Part shown: positions 34,835-48,000 of the stretch, one piece after another
Layout: each line of letters begins with the position of its first letter
Numbering within the stretch: position 1 is the stretch's first letter
Source: Eopsaltria australis
Lineage: Eukaryota > Chordata > Aves > Passeriformes > Petroicidae
Assembly: GCA_034509425.1 (NCBI GenBank)
Contig: JAVTVJ010000143.1
Span: forward strand, 2,791,001 to 2,855,000
Direction: 5' to 3'
Length of the DNA: 64,000 nt
Notes under the pieces: model-generated
Database searches by the model: none
Told to the model about the DNA's origin: nothing
Seen by the model: only the letters and a program-made list of their open reading frames with translations
Position numbers and translations under genes: made by a program

Positions 34835-35030
34835 TATATAAACAACTAAACTCAGCCCCCGGCCCTTCCTGAAAGAGGGATGATTTGCAGAAATACTTCA
34901 ACAGATGGTCTGAATTTGGCTTTGGAAAGGGGGGAAGGAATGCCAGGTCGCTGCTGAGCTCTGTGTGGGCGCGTGCCCGCGTGCGCCGTGCAGCGCGTTC
35001 CCTGCCAGCACGCTCCAGGGAGGCTGAGCA
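34835..35030 (+). promoter_or_regulatory. Candidate internal promoter: TATA box plus CpG cluster
   Basis: TATATAAA at 34835-34842 is followed by a C/G-rich stretch, and about 130 bp later by a dense CpG cluster (gggcgcgtgcccgcgtgcgc, about 34966-34985). The surrounding intron is CpG-poor. Could be an alternative SLC25A22 start; unproven. Confidence 0.3.
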
Positions 35031-38000
35031 GGCTGCTCCCACAGCCTCCCTGTGCTCAGGAGGCATCTGCACACCGCTGACTCAGTCTCTGTGCCTCTGC
35101 CAGGGCCCTGTGCAGAGCAAGCTCCCATTTTCCCTGTGGTGAGGTTCAGCTGTGCCCGCTCGTCAGGCTGGTCTGGTGGAGGTGAGCCACGGGCAGTTTG
35201 CAGATGCACGGGGTCAGCTTGTGGGACAGAGTCTGCAGAGCTGCTGTGCAGCTCATGAGATACTGCTTGCTACATACGTGAGATTGTAGGAAGGCTGTAG
35301 GGTCATCTGACACTGGGTTGTCCCGGCACTGGTGCAGTAATCTGGACCTGTGTCAATGCAAATTGAAGTGGTGCGAGCTGGAAACAAATGGATCAGCTGT
35401 GGTAAAGGGCATGTGCTGTTTGGACACACCTGTGCATAGATGTGAGCTGGCAAACTTGCTGGCACCTTGAAAGGGTGCGGGATGGGAAAGGGTTTACATG
35501 TCATGGTTGGGGACCCTGATGAACTCTGGCAGAGCTGGCTGCTGTGGCCAGCCTCCCCTCTTCCTCTCCCCTATGAGGTTACTGCTCTTGGAGGGGAAGG
35601 AGAACGTGTTTCCCCCAGAGTGCTGCATCACATCTTGAGAGGGCTCTGCTCTGGGGCAGGCAGGTTCCCATGTCAGATGTCACAGCTGACTCCAGTGGGG
35701 TTATGGATTGGAGCCCAGAAGTCCTTGTCCAAGGACCTCTGGAGCAGAACAGTGTGTCTAGTTCCTGCATTGCCAAACTGTTGCTAGTCTTTCAAGGCAA
35801 CGTGCGTGTTCCACTGCTCACTGGCATGACAGCTCCTTGTGTCTACTGCTGCCTGCTGTTGCTGCCACACACTCCTTGTGAGACAGTGTTGGTAATTAGA
35901 GCAGAGTTGTGAGGTGCCCTTCAAGAGTGATTTTTGTTTGGAAACTTTTTGAAAACAAGTTTAATTGTTAAGCAGTGCAAGATGAATTGCTTCCCTGAGG
36001 ATGTGTCAGGTAAATTCTTGTGGATACATCTGTCAGGTTAGCAGCATTGCACTGTGCATAGGGAGTAGCCAGGTGAGACATCTGATGTTCAGAGAATGAC
36101 TTTCCAAATTTGATACACTTCACTTTTTCCTTTTCCCTTTCTTGTGTTACTCATCACCCTGCACTCTGTTTAGGTGAGCAGGACTGGAGGTGTTTTCATT
36201 TGCCTGTAGCCTCCAAAATATATTGTCGCCTTGCCTGCCTTGCAGCCTGCTGCTTCACAGCACTCTGGGTGAGCAGGGAGCTGGTGAATGGATTATGCCA
36301 CAGACTCCTGAGCCATCAGGCGGTGGTTGCAGTCCCCTTGACTCTGCTTGTCACAGAGTGTGTATGAGTTTCCCTGGAGGAGCTGCTAACCTCATCAGAA
36401 GCAGCACGACCCATGTGGGGCTGCTTGTGTGTTTAGCAAGAAACTATTTTGATGTGATTTGAACAGTTTTGGCGTAAGCAAAACAGCTGAGGTGGGAGGT
36501 GAGAAGGGCTGTTGGCAATGCAGGAGTGGAGCAGTTGCACTCACGTACCCCCACAGCAAAGGGACTGGCAGCAGCAGTGTCCTGAGAGGCAAGGAATATT
36601 GACTAACATGACATTTAAGTGGCATTTCTTCTAGTGCACTGGGAGCATTAGTGAAATTCTGCCTTTGGCGCTGAGAAGTAATGAGATAAGCTTTGTTCTT
36701 CAGAGAGGTCTCTACCTGCTGTTGCAAAGTGTTTGGAAGGCTGGGAAGTGTCCTGTTATTATCCCATCAATTCTCCATATCTGGTCTCTTGTACAAAAGG
36801 CACCTGAAATTCAGCCTTGGCTCTAGCTGAGCTTGCAGCCTGTTCACCAGTGTGGGCATGCTGACATGGTGGCTCCTGCTCGATGCTTCTCTGTCACCTT
36901 GCCTTAGGTGCACCCTAGCTCCTGTCTCTGAAGGGTGACGCAGGAAGGATCTGTCCTTTAATGCCCTGAGGTCCAGTTTCATCAACCTGCCATATTTTAG
37001 CCTTGGTTCCCATGTCAGTGGCTGATGCTCTCGGTGCACTGTGGCTTTGCCTCAGGGACAGAATGCGGGGTTTCCGTGGTGCTTTCCAGTTCCAGCCAGG
37101 CTCAGCAGTCCCTATTTGGGACTCTTGAGTGACAGCTATCAGTTGACATACAGACCCACAGGGCTCTGGGTTACTGAGCTTTTAAATAATTTTATTCAGG
37201 GCCCAGAAGCTCTTATCTACCAGGCTTCCCTGGAGGGATTCTTGTTCTATTTTATTGTTGTATATTGGTTTACTTTATCAGTGCACTCAACAGGCTGCTG
37301 CAGGCCGCTGCCAAGAGGAACAGCCCTGCTGCCACTCCTGCCTCTCTCTGCTTGTGTCAACACAGGCATTTGTGTGTTCACAGCTACACATGACCTGGGA
37401 ATAGGTCTGGTCCAAAATGAGCTCTTTGAGTTGCTGGGGAAAGGAAGAGCAGTAGACTGAAGTTACACTGGACAAGTGGTTGAGTATCCACAGTTTCTGC
37501 TGGGAAAGTAAATTGTGTGGCACTTTCCAGGGGCTAAAAATCCCTGATACCATTCCCTTCATGAAAATATTTGCACTGAGCCTGTACCAGTGCCTCTTCA
37601 TGCAGAAAAAATTGTGTTGTGCTACCCTTCTGCAGCACTGGCTCTCACCTAGTGCCTGGTTGCAGATTCTCTCTTTGATGCAGAAAGACAGCATCATGCC
37701 TTTTTGAGACTTAAAATTCACATAGCATAGCAGCCAGAGAAAGGTGATGGCTTTTCACATCTGGTAGGGATGGCCCTGTGTACTGCCAGATTGCATGCAG
37801 CATAGGAAGAAGTAGAAAGAGAGGGGAAAAAAAATGGTAACACCTTTGCTTTGCTCCAGCACAGTCCCCTAGTGCTCACGTCCTTCAGAAAGTGCTTGGT
37901 GAGCGTGTGTCCTTGGAGGTGCCAAGAAATGTGACCAACTTCCTCTCCTCTTCCTCTCCTTCTCTTGCATGCCAGGAAGTGGTGACAGTTCCTAGCAGAC

Positions 38001-40701
38001 ACCTCAGTGTGAACACAGCTGATGCTGAGCCTTCCTCTCCAGGGGTGACAGAGGTTAGGGATCTGCTTACCCTTGGGCTGGAGAGATGAGAGGCTCCTCT
38101 CTGAGCATATCTGAACCTTGCTGGGGTTGTGTGTCTCTTTCCTGCTGTCCTCTTGCTTCTCCCTGCTGCAGCCTGTTCTGTTTCTGAAGGCTGTTGCCAT
38201 TTCGACATGGGAGGTGCAGCTGTCCCTACTGCCTGCCTCCCTTGCCAGATAGGTTTTGGGAGTGTGTTGGGTTGAGATCCCACTGCAGGCTCTGTGTGCT
38301 GCCTGTCTGGCTGAGCTGTCGTGGCTGACTTTGGGGATGGGGAGAAGATGGGACTGTATGAGGAGCATCACGTGGCTGGATGATGGGTGACTTGCTGACC
38401 TTGGTGTTGCTCCTGGGCGTGAGGCTGCTGGTGCCATGTGGTGCTGTGGGGAGGGGGCTGCCAGCAGGGTCCTGGGCTCACACTCGCGAAGTAGCAGGGT
38501 GTCATCCCAAGGCTGGTGGTGTGCTCTGGGCCACAGAGATAGGAAGAGACAAGCTGGCTGGCCCTTCGAAGAGAGGATCCTGTGTCTATCATTTGCACGG
38601 AGGGCCGGGTGAATGAGCAGGGATTTTGCACATTAGCCAGGCAGCAGCTGGGCTGAGTGAGCCGTAGGGTGCCAGCCGCAGCGCTCCTGTGCTTCTCCAG
38701 AAGCTGTGTCAAGGCAAGTACTCCCCGCTCTCTCCCAGCTATTATGAAAGAGCCTGGGTTTGCTGCACCCTTCTCTCCTCTGCCCTCAGGGCATGCTGGG
38801 CTTGTTTGAATTAATGTAATTAGCACATGCCTTATTAGCTCACTAAGGCACAAAGAACTCATGTATATTTGTAGCCAGGTTAAACAGCCCCTATTAATTT
38901 AATAACCGTGTCCTCCTCAGTGCATGGCAACAGTTAATCACTGGTGGTGACTCAGGACCAGCCAGTATGGAGGAAATTTGGGTGAGGTGTGTATGTGTGC
39001 GGTTCTCTTTTATTGTGTTATATTTTTATTAATGAGCAGAGCTGTGAAGGGAATTAGCAGCAGGCGCAGTAGATGGAAGAGGACTTTCAGTGCAGGTTTA
39101 CTAAACAACCAGCCCTGGATATTTCCTGTGCTCTACGCTGTCGGTAGAAAAGGATCTGTAGAATGAATCAGCGAAATATGACACAGACTGGGAGGCGGAA
39201 ATTTACAGAAATAAACTTTAGCAACCCACGCTTGAACTCTGCTCCAATCAGGTTATATGCTGGGTACTGATAGTAATTTTACTTCATTTGTCTACTCTAT
39301 TTCCCCTTGGTGATTTTGAGGCAGAGGAAGTGGCTAGTGTGTTCCGGTGCTGCTCGTATTTGAGACTGCAAAAGAGCAAGGTTCTTGTTTAAAGGACAAA
39401 AACAGTTGCAAGTAATTTCTTTTGCTGCAGCACTGTGGACTCAGTTCCTTTTACTCTTCTGGGTCTTGCCATGCACAGCACTTAGTTAGGTCCCATGGAA
39501 TGCTGCCAGGATGTTTCCCACCAGGTATTTGGGGGGTTTGGTTTGTTTTTTGTTCTTTGGGGGTTTTATTTGCTTCCTTTTTTCACAGAAGCTGCAGGTT
39601 ATGGTTTGTGCTCCACCACCCTGGAATGATGCAGTCTGTGAGTCCAGAATGGTGGCATGTGTCTCTGTTCCAGCAGCCCTTCATGTGGGATAGTAAAGTC
39701 GTGCAGTGATTCTAAAACTAGTGAGTTAAGCGTTTTGGGGGCATTTTTCAGCCAAGATCACTATGCATGCACAGGAGACTTCCTGCGTTTCTTCTCTTCT
39801 TCCCCCTTCTTCAGTAATCACAGGTTGTGCTCTTTGTGTTGAGCATAAGTTGGGAGGAGGAGCAGGACAAATGGTACTGGAAAGCTGCTGATGTGCTTGC
39901 AATGTTTTGGTCAGGTTTTCTACAAGTAACAGTTAGGGTGAGATGCAGGTGTCCTGCCTGCTCCTAACTTCTCTTTTTATAATACCTGTTTGCTGTTTCT
40001 GCTGATTGAGCTTGGGCTTGCAAGGTCTGGACTGTTCTTGGCCATCATCAGCCTGTGCAGAAGCATCATTGAGAAGATGAAGTTGTTACAGTCAAAGGGA
40101 CAATGAAACTCCATGAAACTGGACTAAAGTGTGTATGTACTTGTAATAATGTGCCCTCTTGCTGCATCTGGCAGGGGACCAAGTCCCCAGGCTCCAGCAG
40201 AGATTGTGGGTTCTTATGGCTTGAATCTGCTGAAAACCTGGACCTCCTGGGAGGCACAGAAGGAAAACAAGTCTGAGATCCCCATGGAGTGACAGGGGAT
40301 GCACACAAGTCTTGCTGCAGCAGATTGAAGCAGATTAATTTATTTCTAATTTCTTACAGCCTGTTCTCAGAAGAGCTCAATGTTTTAATGAAGGCTGTGT
40401 GAGTGGTTAGTGGGGTGAGGAGATGTGATGAGTGAGGATCTGCAGGGGTGCCCATGTGCATTTCCTTACAGGTGCATTGCAGGGGGGAGAAAAAACCAAA
40501 GAAAGTCTGGGGGAAGATAAATACCTGCTGGGATACCTCAGATGCTGGCCAGAGATGGTGATTTCCCTCCCCTCCCTCTTTTCCCCTTTGTTTCAGGAGC
40601 AGGAAGGGACACTGCTTGGCTCATGCTGGCTCAGAGCTGTGGAATGCTGTGGAATACACACCAAGACAGGAGGCTTTTTCCAGGACAGCTTTTTTAGCCA
40701 G

Positions 40702-40910
40702 TGTTGTGGTTTTGTGTGGGATAGAGTTAATCTTCTTCCTAGTAGCTGGTACAGTGCTGTATTTTGAATTTAGTATGAGGAACAATGTTGATAACATGCT
40801 GATATCTTAGTTGCTGCTAAGTCCTGCTCACTCTAAATCAAGGACTTTTCAGTTTCCCACACTCTGCCAGTGAGGAGGTGCACAAGAAGCTGGGAGGGAG
40901 CGTGACAGCA
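40702..40910 (+). mobile_element. Fragment of an avian ERVL-type LTR (5' part)
   Basis: Starts tgttgtggttttgtgtggga and continues with 'agagttaatcttcttcctag' and 'tagctggtacagtgctg', wording I associate with a common bird endogenous-retrovirus LTR. Only about 210 bp remain, with no 3' half, target duplication or viral coding sequence. It runs straight into CR1 sequence. The family name is from memory and should be checked. Confidence 0.65.
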
Positions 40911-42040
40911 GGAAAGCCATGATGTGGGTACCATCATGGAAACATGTGGGATGATTGCCATGACTGGAGTGCTGCAATGGATGACTATAAGCTCCTCAGA
41001 AGGGACAGTCAAGGAAGGAGAGGCAATGACTGTCTGTTAGGGAGTGTTTTGAATGTTGAGAGCTCAAGGGTAGTGATGATAAGGTTGAGTGCCTGTGGGT
41101 GAGAATCTGGGGGAAGGCTAACAAGGCAGACACCCTGGTGGGAGTCCACCCAACCAGGATGGAGAGACAGATGAATTATTCTGTAAGCAACTGCTTTGTG
41201 ATTGCCAGCCCTTGTTCTTGTGGGAGACTTGCTGGATGTCTGCTGGAACCTCGACACAGCAGAGAGAAGGCAGTCTAGGAGATTCCTGGGCTGTGTGGAA
41301 GATAACTTCTGACACAGCTGATCAGAGAGCCTAGCAGGGTTGCTGCTCTCCAGACCTGCTGTTTACAGAGAAGGACTGTCAGGAGATGTGGTGGTTGGAG
41401 GCAGTCAGGGGCACAGCAACCACGAAATTACAGAGTTTTCAATTCTTGATGAAGTAAGGAAGGAGGTCAATGAAGGGGGTCCAGGAAGGCTGAATATACA
41501 TTAAGTAGGAAATTTTAAAGATGCAGGATGTCCCTATATGCCAAAAGATGAGCCAGGGGGAAAGAAGACCAGCCTAGTAGAACAGGGGCCTTTTGCAGGA
41601 ACCAAGAGGGGCAAAAAAAGGATTTGTGACATTTGGAAGAAGGGGTGGGTGACTCAGGAAGAGTACAAGGGCATTGTTAGGTCATGTAGAGAGAAGATTA
41701 GAAAGGCAAAAGCTCAGCTAGAGCTCAATCTGGCCAGTGCTGTGAAAGGAAATAAAAAATGTTTTCATAAGTACACTAACAACAAAAAAGAAGGCTAGAA
41801 AGAATCCCCATCCTTTATTGGATGCTGAGGAAACAGCAGCAAAGGCTGAGGAAAAGACTGAGGTGCTTAATACCTTCTTTATCTCAGTCTTTACCAGTAA
41901 AACTGAATATCCTCAGGGCAACTGGCTCCCTGAGCTGGTAGACAGGGACAGAGAGAGTAGAAAAGATCCCCTGCAATCCAGAAGGAAGTAGTCAGTGGCA
42001 AGGGTGCTGATGGAGCAGCTCATCAAGCCAGTCTCAATGC
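40911..42040 (+). mobile_element. CR1 LINE, internal ORF2 segment (endonuclease end to start of RT), degenerate
   Basis: Six-frame reading shows CR1 ORF2 pieces in order: a 'rrflgcvednf'-like endonuclease motif (about 41270-41312), a 'hsnheitefsildev' piece (about 41410-41456), and EYKGIVRSCREKIRKAKAQL with ELNLASAVKGNKKCF (about 41660-41770). A frame at 41538-41798 stays open for 86 codons. Stops and frameshifts break the rest. There is a deletion near 42000, after which CR1-like sequence resumes briefly. The element lacks its 3' end. Confidence 0.85.
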
Positions 42041-45000
42041 TAGCCCCAGGGCAGGGCTGCCAGGAGTCCACAGAGGGCACAGCAATGACTTGAGCTGTCA
42101 GTCCTTCCCCTCTGCAGCCTCCGGTTTGGCCACAGTGAACCAGCACCATCCCACACTTTAAGGCATCCAGCAGGAACAGCTCTGTGGTTGGTTGAGTGTT
42201 GCTCTGGTGAGGTACTGCAGCTTTGGTCTGAAAAGATGCTTATTCCTCCCAGCAGGATCACTGGCACCCCTTTCTTTCAGCACAGAAAGCTGAGAGCCAA
42301 GAGCCCTGGTTTCTTTGCTGGTGGGGAATGAATGGTCCTTTTCAAGCCCCAGGACCTCAGCTCAGTGCTCTACCTCATTCCTAATGAGTGAGTTAGAATC
42401 TGACCCTTAACTTTTCCTTGGGCTTCTTGGTTGGTTGTTTTTAACTACTGCTTTGTACATGGTGACTGTTTAAAACCAGGAGGGGGCAACTCTTTTCTAC
42501 TCTTATCGGCCTCTTGGCAGAGTACCCAAGAGAGGGATTTGCACCATTTAGTATGTCCTTCCAGATCAAAGGGTTGGTCTGTCTGTCACTGTCAGCTGGC
42601 TCTTCCTTTTTGTTGACCACCACAGATTATTGAAATGAAATGCTGTATATAAGTTCTTAATTGTTCTCCTTGCTCCTTGCTCCCATCTGCCAGACTCCCA
42701 AAAGCTCAGCAAAGCTGTCTTCTCTCTCCAGGTAATGCTGCATGTCTCTGAAAGTGTAATTTCATAAAAACTGGTACAGAGAACAGATCCAGAGGAAGGT
42801 GGATTTAAAAATATTTAGAATTGCATGTGACTACATGATTTCTCAGGTGGCACTCAGAAAGGAGCATTATTGGCAATAAGCACCCACTTATGTTTGTCCA
42901 GTAATGCTCAAGGTGCACCTGCTTGTACACCAGCAGGGTCGTGTGCAGGCCATTTTACTGTCAGGTCACTTGTGCTTCTACTGCTGGCTCTGCAGCTGCA
43001 AAATAACCTAGCCCATTATAATCCTAATTTAAATAACCATTTTATGTAGAAGTTGCTACATATAGATATATATATATCTAGTTCATTGTGTTTGTGTATG
43101 GATTACCTGTTCTGTAGCTACCTCTTACAGATCCCTTTGAATTGGTGGAGGGACTTGCAGGTTTCTACAGACCAAAGATTGAAATCCACCACTATTTTCA
43201 AGCAAGTGCTGGGCCTGAATTTTTGCTATGGCCTCGTATGACCACATCACTGAAGATTTTATGATGAGATGCATGGAAAGGGTTTTCAGCCCTCTGGCAC
43301 CTATTCCAAGACAGTTTGCTTTGAACATAAATAGTTGTCCTAAATTTAGAGGCTCGTTACTTGTGTTGTAAGTGTTCAGAGATGTGACAGGGCAGCAGGG
43401 CAGCATGCTTGATGTGGCATTTGTGTCGAGCAGAAGCCAGGTCTTTTGAGACTTGACCCAATTGCCTTTTTGAGAACTTTGAGAGGAGGCAGGTTGAGAT
43501 GGGAAGAGTGCCAGCAGCTCCCATGGGTTTCCTTTGCTCCCCTCAGTCTTGCCAGGACCGCTGTGGGCACTTTTAGATCAGTTGTCTCTCTCCTGTGAGG
43601 GAAGATACTGCCTTAAGAGAGTGTTTTAATGTGTTGTCCTCCGGTGGAGCAGGACTCTGTCTGTTCTCAATAAGATGACTGCAAGCTCATTTTTCCTGCT
43701 AAAACCTTCCCTCCAGTTCCTTCAGCTTGGCATCTCCAATGTCTTTGATATCAAGACTTCCCATGTGAGTCCTGGGTGAGTCACTTCTCCTAAGGGCTGT
43801 CCTTACTCATCCCACCTTGCAGCTCAGTTGCAAAACCTTCAGGACAAGGACTTTCCTTGACTGAAGGTCAGAGCAGCCCTAAAATGACAGATCCCAGGTG
43901 GGTGTTTGGGTCTTTAGGTGTGCTGCAGTACTGATACCCATGCCCACCTTCAAGATTAACATTAGCTTTCTGTCTCTTTGTCCAGGGCAGTTTCCCAAGA
44001 CATGCAAAGTCAAAGGGTATATCTGGTGTTTGTTCCAGACCAGCACAGGCCTGTTCCCCAAGTCTTTCTGTCTTGGCAGATGGCTTGGCATCTTGGCATC
44101 AAAGAGATCACTCTGATGCAAGAAGAGACCTCCACGGGATTCCTTTTGTTAAGCAATAGGGCAAATGGCTTCTGCTCTAATCTAAGTAAATTGCCAGGTT
44201 TTTGGCCTGGAGAAGCTCTCCAGGTCAGGAAGGCACTTCTCTTTCTGCTCACAGTGCATTTTGTAGGCGTTGCTCCAAGTCTTTGCTCTCACAGAGGTAA
44301 CAGCAGGTGCTTGTTATCTCCTTGTCTTTACTTACTGCAAAAAATTTCTCAGAAAAGCCGGCAAAGTTGCATGATGCTGTACTGGGAGTGGGAGCCAGCC
44401 TATACCTCCAGCAGGACGGAGAGCCTAAAGGAGAGGGAGTAGGAAAATGGGGTGTGTTCCATCTACTCCCTGGAGGCAGGAAGTTCCCCACCTGCTTCCC
44501 TGCTGTTTTGTCCCCATGCTTCCCAGTGATACTTGCTGCTCCCCTCACTTTGATCCTTGCGTTGGAGTCAGCAGCTATGCTGGCTTTTCTGAGTGTGGCT
44601 GAGACCAGGCAGACAGAGGGGCAGTTGCCAGGAGCAGTCAAGGCTCTACCTGATGCCTTTGGTAACTTTTGCTTTGCAAGGAGGTGACTCTGGTGACTGA
44701 GGGCAGCAGGCAACTCTTGACTGCTGTTGTGTGAATATCCTGTAGTCTCAAGTAAATCCTGGTGGAGAGAATAGTTGCAATGGTGTGCATGCAGTATTAG
44801 AATATAGGATATTGCTGTAGTCCCAAGGGCTTGCAGGATTGTCCCCTTCAGCACTTCCAACATGGCCCTGTTGTAACTCCTCTCCTGTTGCAGCACTGCA
44901 GGTGACTGCACTGGTTTGGATGTGGTGAGTAAGTACATCCGATAAGATGCTGGACTGTTTTTGTTCAAGGCTTGTTTTTTTCCTAAGCTGGAATGTTGTC

Positions 45001-48000
45001 ATAGGCACAGGGTGTTCCTCAGGCTGCCAACTGTGGTTGGAAATCCTTGTGGAGGTGAAGGGCAAGTCAGCGATGGAACTGGAATGCTCAGGAGTCTTTA
45101 TTGCTAATCGGGAGTTTTGTTCCTCTTTTTCCCCTCTGTGGGCATCCAGGTAAATCTATACTACCAGTACCTGCAGTTGCAAAGCAAACATCTCTACAGC
45201 ATGCCCTCAGCCAGGGAACTCGCCCGTTCCTTTGTGGCACACGGGAGATGTTTCGAGGCATTCTCCCATCACAAGGTCTCTCAGCATGAAGTTAAAGCTC
45301 CCCAGTGTGCAGGGGGAGTGGAGGCTGGATATGGGGGCAAAGTTTGCCTGCAGTTTTGTAAGGATGCCAGCCTGACTGTTATCACAGTGATAGGAGGGGG
45401 CGGAGGGGGGACACCCATCCCCTGCACGAGACAGAGGTCAGTTGTGGAGGATGGGAAGGGACTGCTGGAGCTGAGGGTTCTTGCAGGGGCTGTTAGGGAG
45501 GAGTGCCCTGCATGCTGAGGCTCTGCATCCCAGTGCATTGCCAGCTGAGTGGGCACTGTGCCACTGAGCCTGTCCCCAGAGGGTGTGAGCAGCCAATGGT
45601 GCAGGCGGCTGGCATGGCACCTCCCTGCGGGGACTTTGGCCTTTTATCACCTGAGGCAGGGAGGAAGGCTGCCTTTGGCTTGGTGCTTTCACAGCCCAGT
45701 GTGGTACGGGTACAGCTGGCTGCTGAGCACGAGGCAGGTGAGTTTGCGTGTGCAGCCCCGGGGCTTCTATCTGGTGTCAGAATGGTGTGAAGGGTCCGTG
45801 CTGTCCCCTGTGCAGGTGGAGAGGTGACAGTCTGTGACAGTGGGGAGCATTCACCACCGTGTTTGAGAACTGCTTTGTTTTCTTGAGGACTAATGCCTTG
45901 CCAGGTTCTGCAAGGAAATTCATGGCAGCCCCTGCTTTCAAGGGCCTAAAGGCAAGCAGGCAGCAGATTAAACTGCCACCTATTTTCTCCAACCCCTCTG
46001 TCCCAAAATGTCCTGAGCAGGCAAGAGCCAAGTTCACAGCTTCTCCCCAGGTGACATTACCTGGTGCCAACCTCCTTGTGTGCTTTGTGCCTGTCATGCT
46101 TCTAGAAAGCAGCTTCTCTCAGGAAATATTTGCAGTTTTATTTTGCACTTCTTAAACCTTACTGCGATGACAGCTTTGCTTCAGTCATTAACAAACCTCG
46201 GCAGTGTCTGCACCTTCAGAGACATCTGTACTGTGAAGGAAAGTGTGCTGATCCCAGAGGGTTTTTCCTCTCCAAGCAGGTACTTGTTGCTGATTTCTTC
46301 CCCTGCCATCCCTGACTGTGAGTGGTTGTGTGGCTGCGTCCTCTTGACACAGTGGATGCTGGCACAGCTTTGCTTCCTGTGCTCACCCTCTGAGCCGTAC
46401 TTCTTGACATCAGCTTCTCTCACTGGGGCTTTGAGTTTGTCTGCTCTCAAGACAAAGGGAAATATGTGGAAGGGAGTTCTGACTTTCCCTTCTGCTGTTT
46501 ATTCTTAAGTCAAGGTTGTAGTTTAGAAGTTGGCTTTCAGTGACAGCTCCAGCATGTGCTGGCCTCCAGTTCCATCTCATTCCTGCCTGACTGCTCAGCA
46601 CAAATATTTGTGCTGGCATGATATCAGAGATGGGAACACGTTTGGGTGTAGGGAAGAGACAGATCTGCTTTCTTCGGCCACAGCACCAGCTGACATTTGC
46701 TAAAGGTTTTCTGTCAAACCAGCAGCCTGTGTGTGCTCAGATAAATCAGCATGTGCAGCAGTCTGAGCCTGAGAGGATGTGCTCAGTTGCACTGGGGCTG
46801 CTGGAAATGGGAGTGCTGGCAGAGAGCAGAAGTGAAGAGCTGGCCTCTGGGAGGAGTGGGGGGTGCTGCTGGCAGGACTGGGGGAGCTGGTGGAGTGGGA
46901 GCCCACAGCTGGCTTGTAAGATGCCCTCATCTATAGGGCAGTGTGGTGGCACTAAATGAGCAAAGTGAGAGAGGTGTGGGTAAGTTTAACCTGTTTCTTC
47001 TCCTGCAATGTCTTGGCTTGTGGAGATGTTGGGTGCCTGTATCTCCAATCCAGGCTTGCTGGTGTGACACATGGATGAGGCACGAGGAGGTCTGTGTGCT
47101 GCCTTCCCTGCCCCATGCTGGGCTGTGAATCTTTAGTTAAGCACTTTTCCTTCAGGTGATAAGGCAAAAACTGAAGGTTGAGAGTTCAGCCCCATGCCCC
47201 AGGCTATCAGGAGAGCAGATACAAAGGTTGGTCTTCCTGGAGAAAGCCTCACTGTCTGGGTTGTGTGGCAGCTGTGTGGCAAGGCAGGGGAGGAAAATAG
47301 CACCACTTTGCCAGTGGCTTAGGCTGTGAGGACCAGATACATCCAGAGCTGTCCAGGATTGCATTGTGGTACTTCTGGCGTGGCAGTTCTGTCACTGTCT
47401 GGAGCTGGCTTTTGGGAGGTGAGAAAAGGGAAAGGCAGGGTTGAGGAGGCTCCTGGGCTATTTATGTGTCAGCATGAGCTTCAGGCCATTTGCACCGCTT
47501 TGGTGTGCGTGTGGCTCTGAAACTAATTTGCCTGATCATTTTAATAAATGTAAAAGGGATGTCCTGGTGTGCAAGTAATGTGGCATTAATCCATGCCTAG
47601 CTGTGTTAACAGCACTCTAAGAAGGAAATACTCCCATGCTGTTCTCACTCTCTTAATTATGGGATGTTCAATTTAGGATCCCCTTCTATGAGGGCTGCTC
47701 AGCCTCTGGCTTTCAGGTGGCTCTCTGGTGACTCTTGTTTCATCTACCCACCAGTTTCCTCCCAGCTCCTCAGCTCCTTTTACCATGTAGGTTCCCAGTT
47801 CCAGCAGTGCCATTGTCCTGACCATACAAAGACTTTCTGAGGCATCAGCACCTTTTTGGTTCTGCTGTCTTGTCTGCTGCCCCAGTGCAGGTCCTGATGA
47901 GAGATTTCCTAGGAAGATGCAAAGCCTGCTCCCTGACACTACTCCCACAGGGAGCCTTGGAGCTACACCCTGCTTGGCTGCAGATGCTTGTGCTTTTATG

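Larger units (their letters stand above)
27957..40701 (+). other. SLC25A22: SLC25A22 intron 1, left part
   Basis: No coding exon recognised. It contains a T/G-rich low-complexity patch at about 31665-31755, a TATA-plus-CpG patch at 34.83-35.03 kb, and an AT-rich patch with clustered TAAT/ATTA motifs at 38.80-39.25 kb. Confidence 0.5.

Noticed and set aside
37718..38437. 239-codon minus-strand open frame
   Set aside because: No recognisable family and low-complexity composition. Located in the intron without supporting signals.
44249..44968. 239-codon minus-strand open frame
   Set aside because: No family resemblance, and an overlapping plus-strand frame is equally open. Most likely chance.
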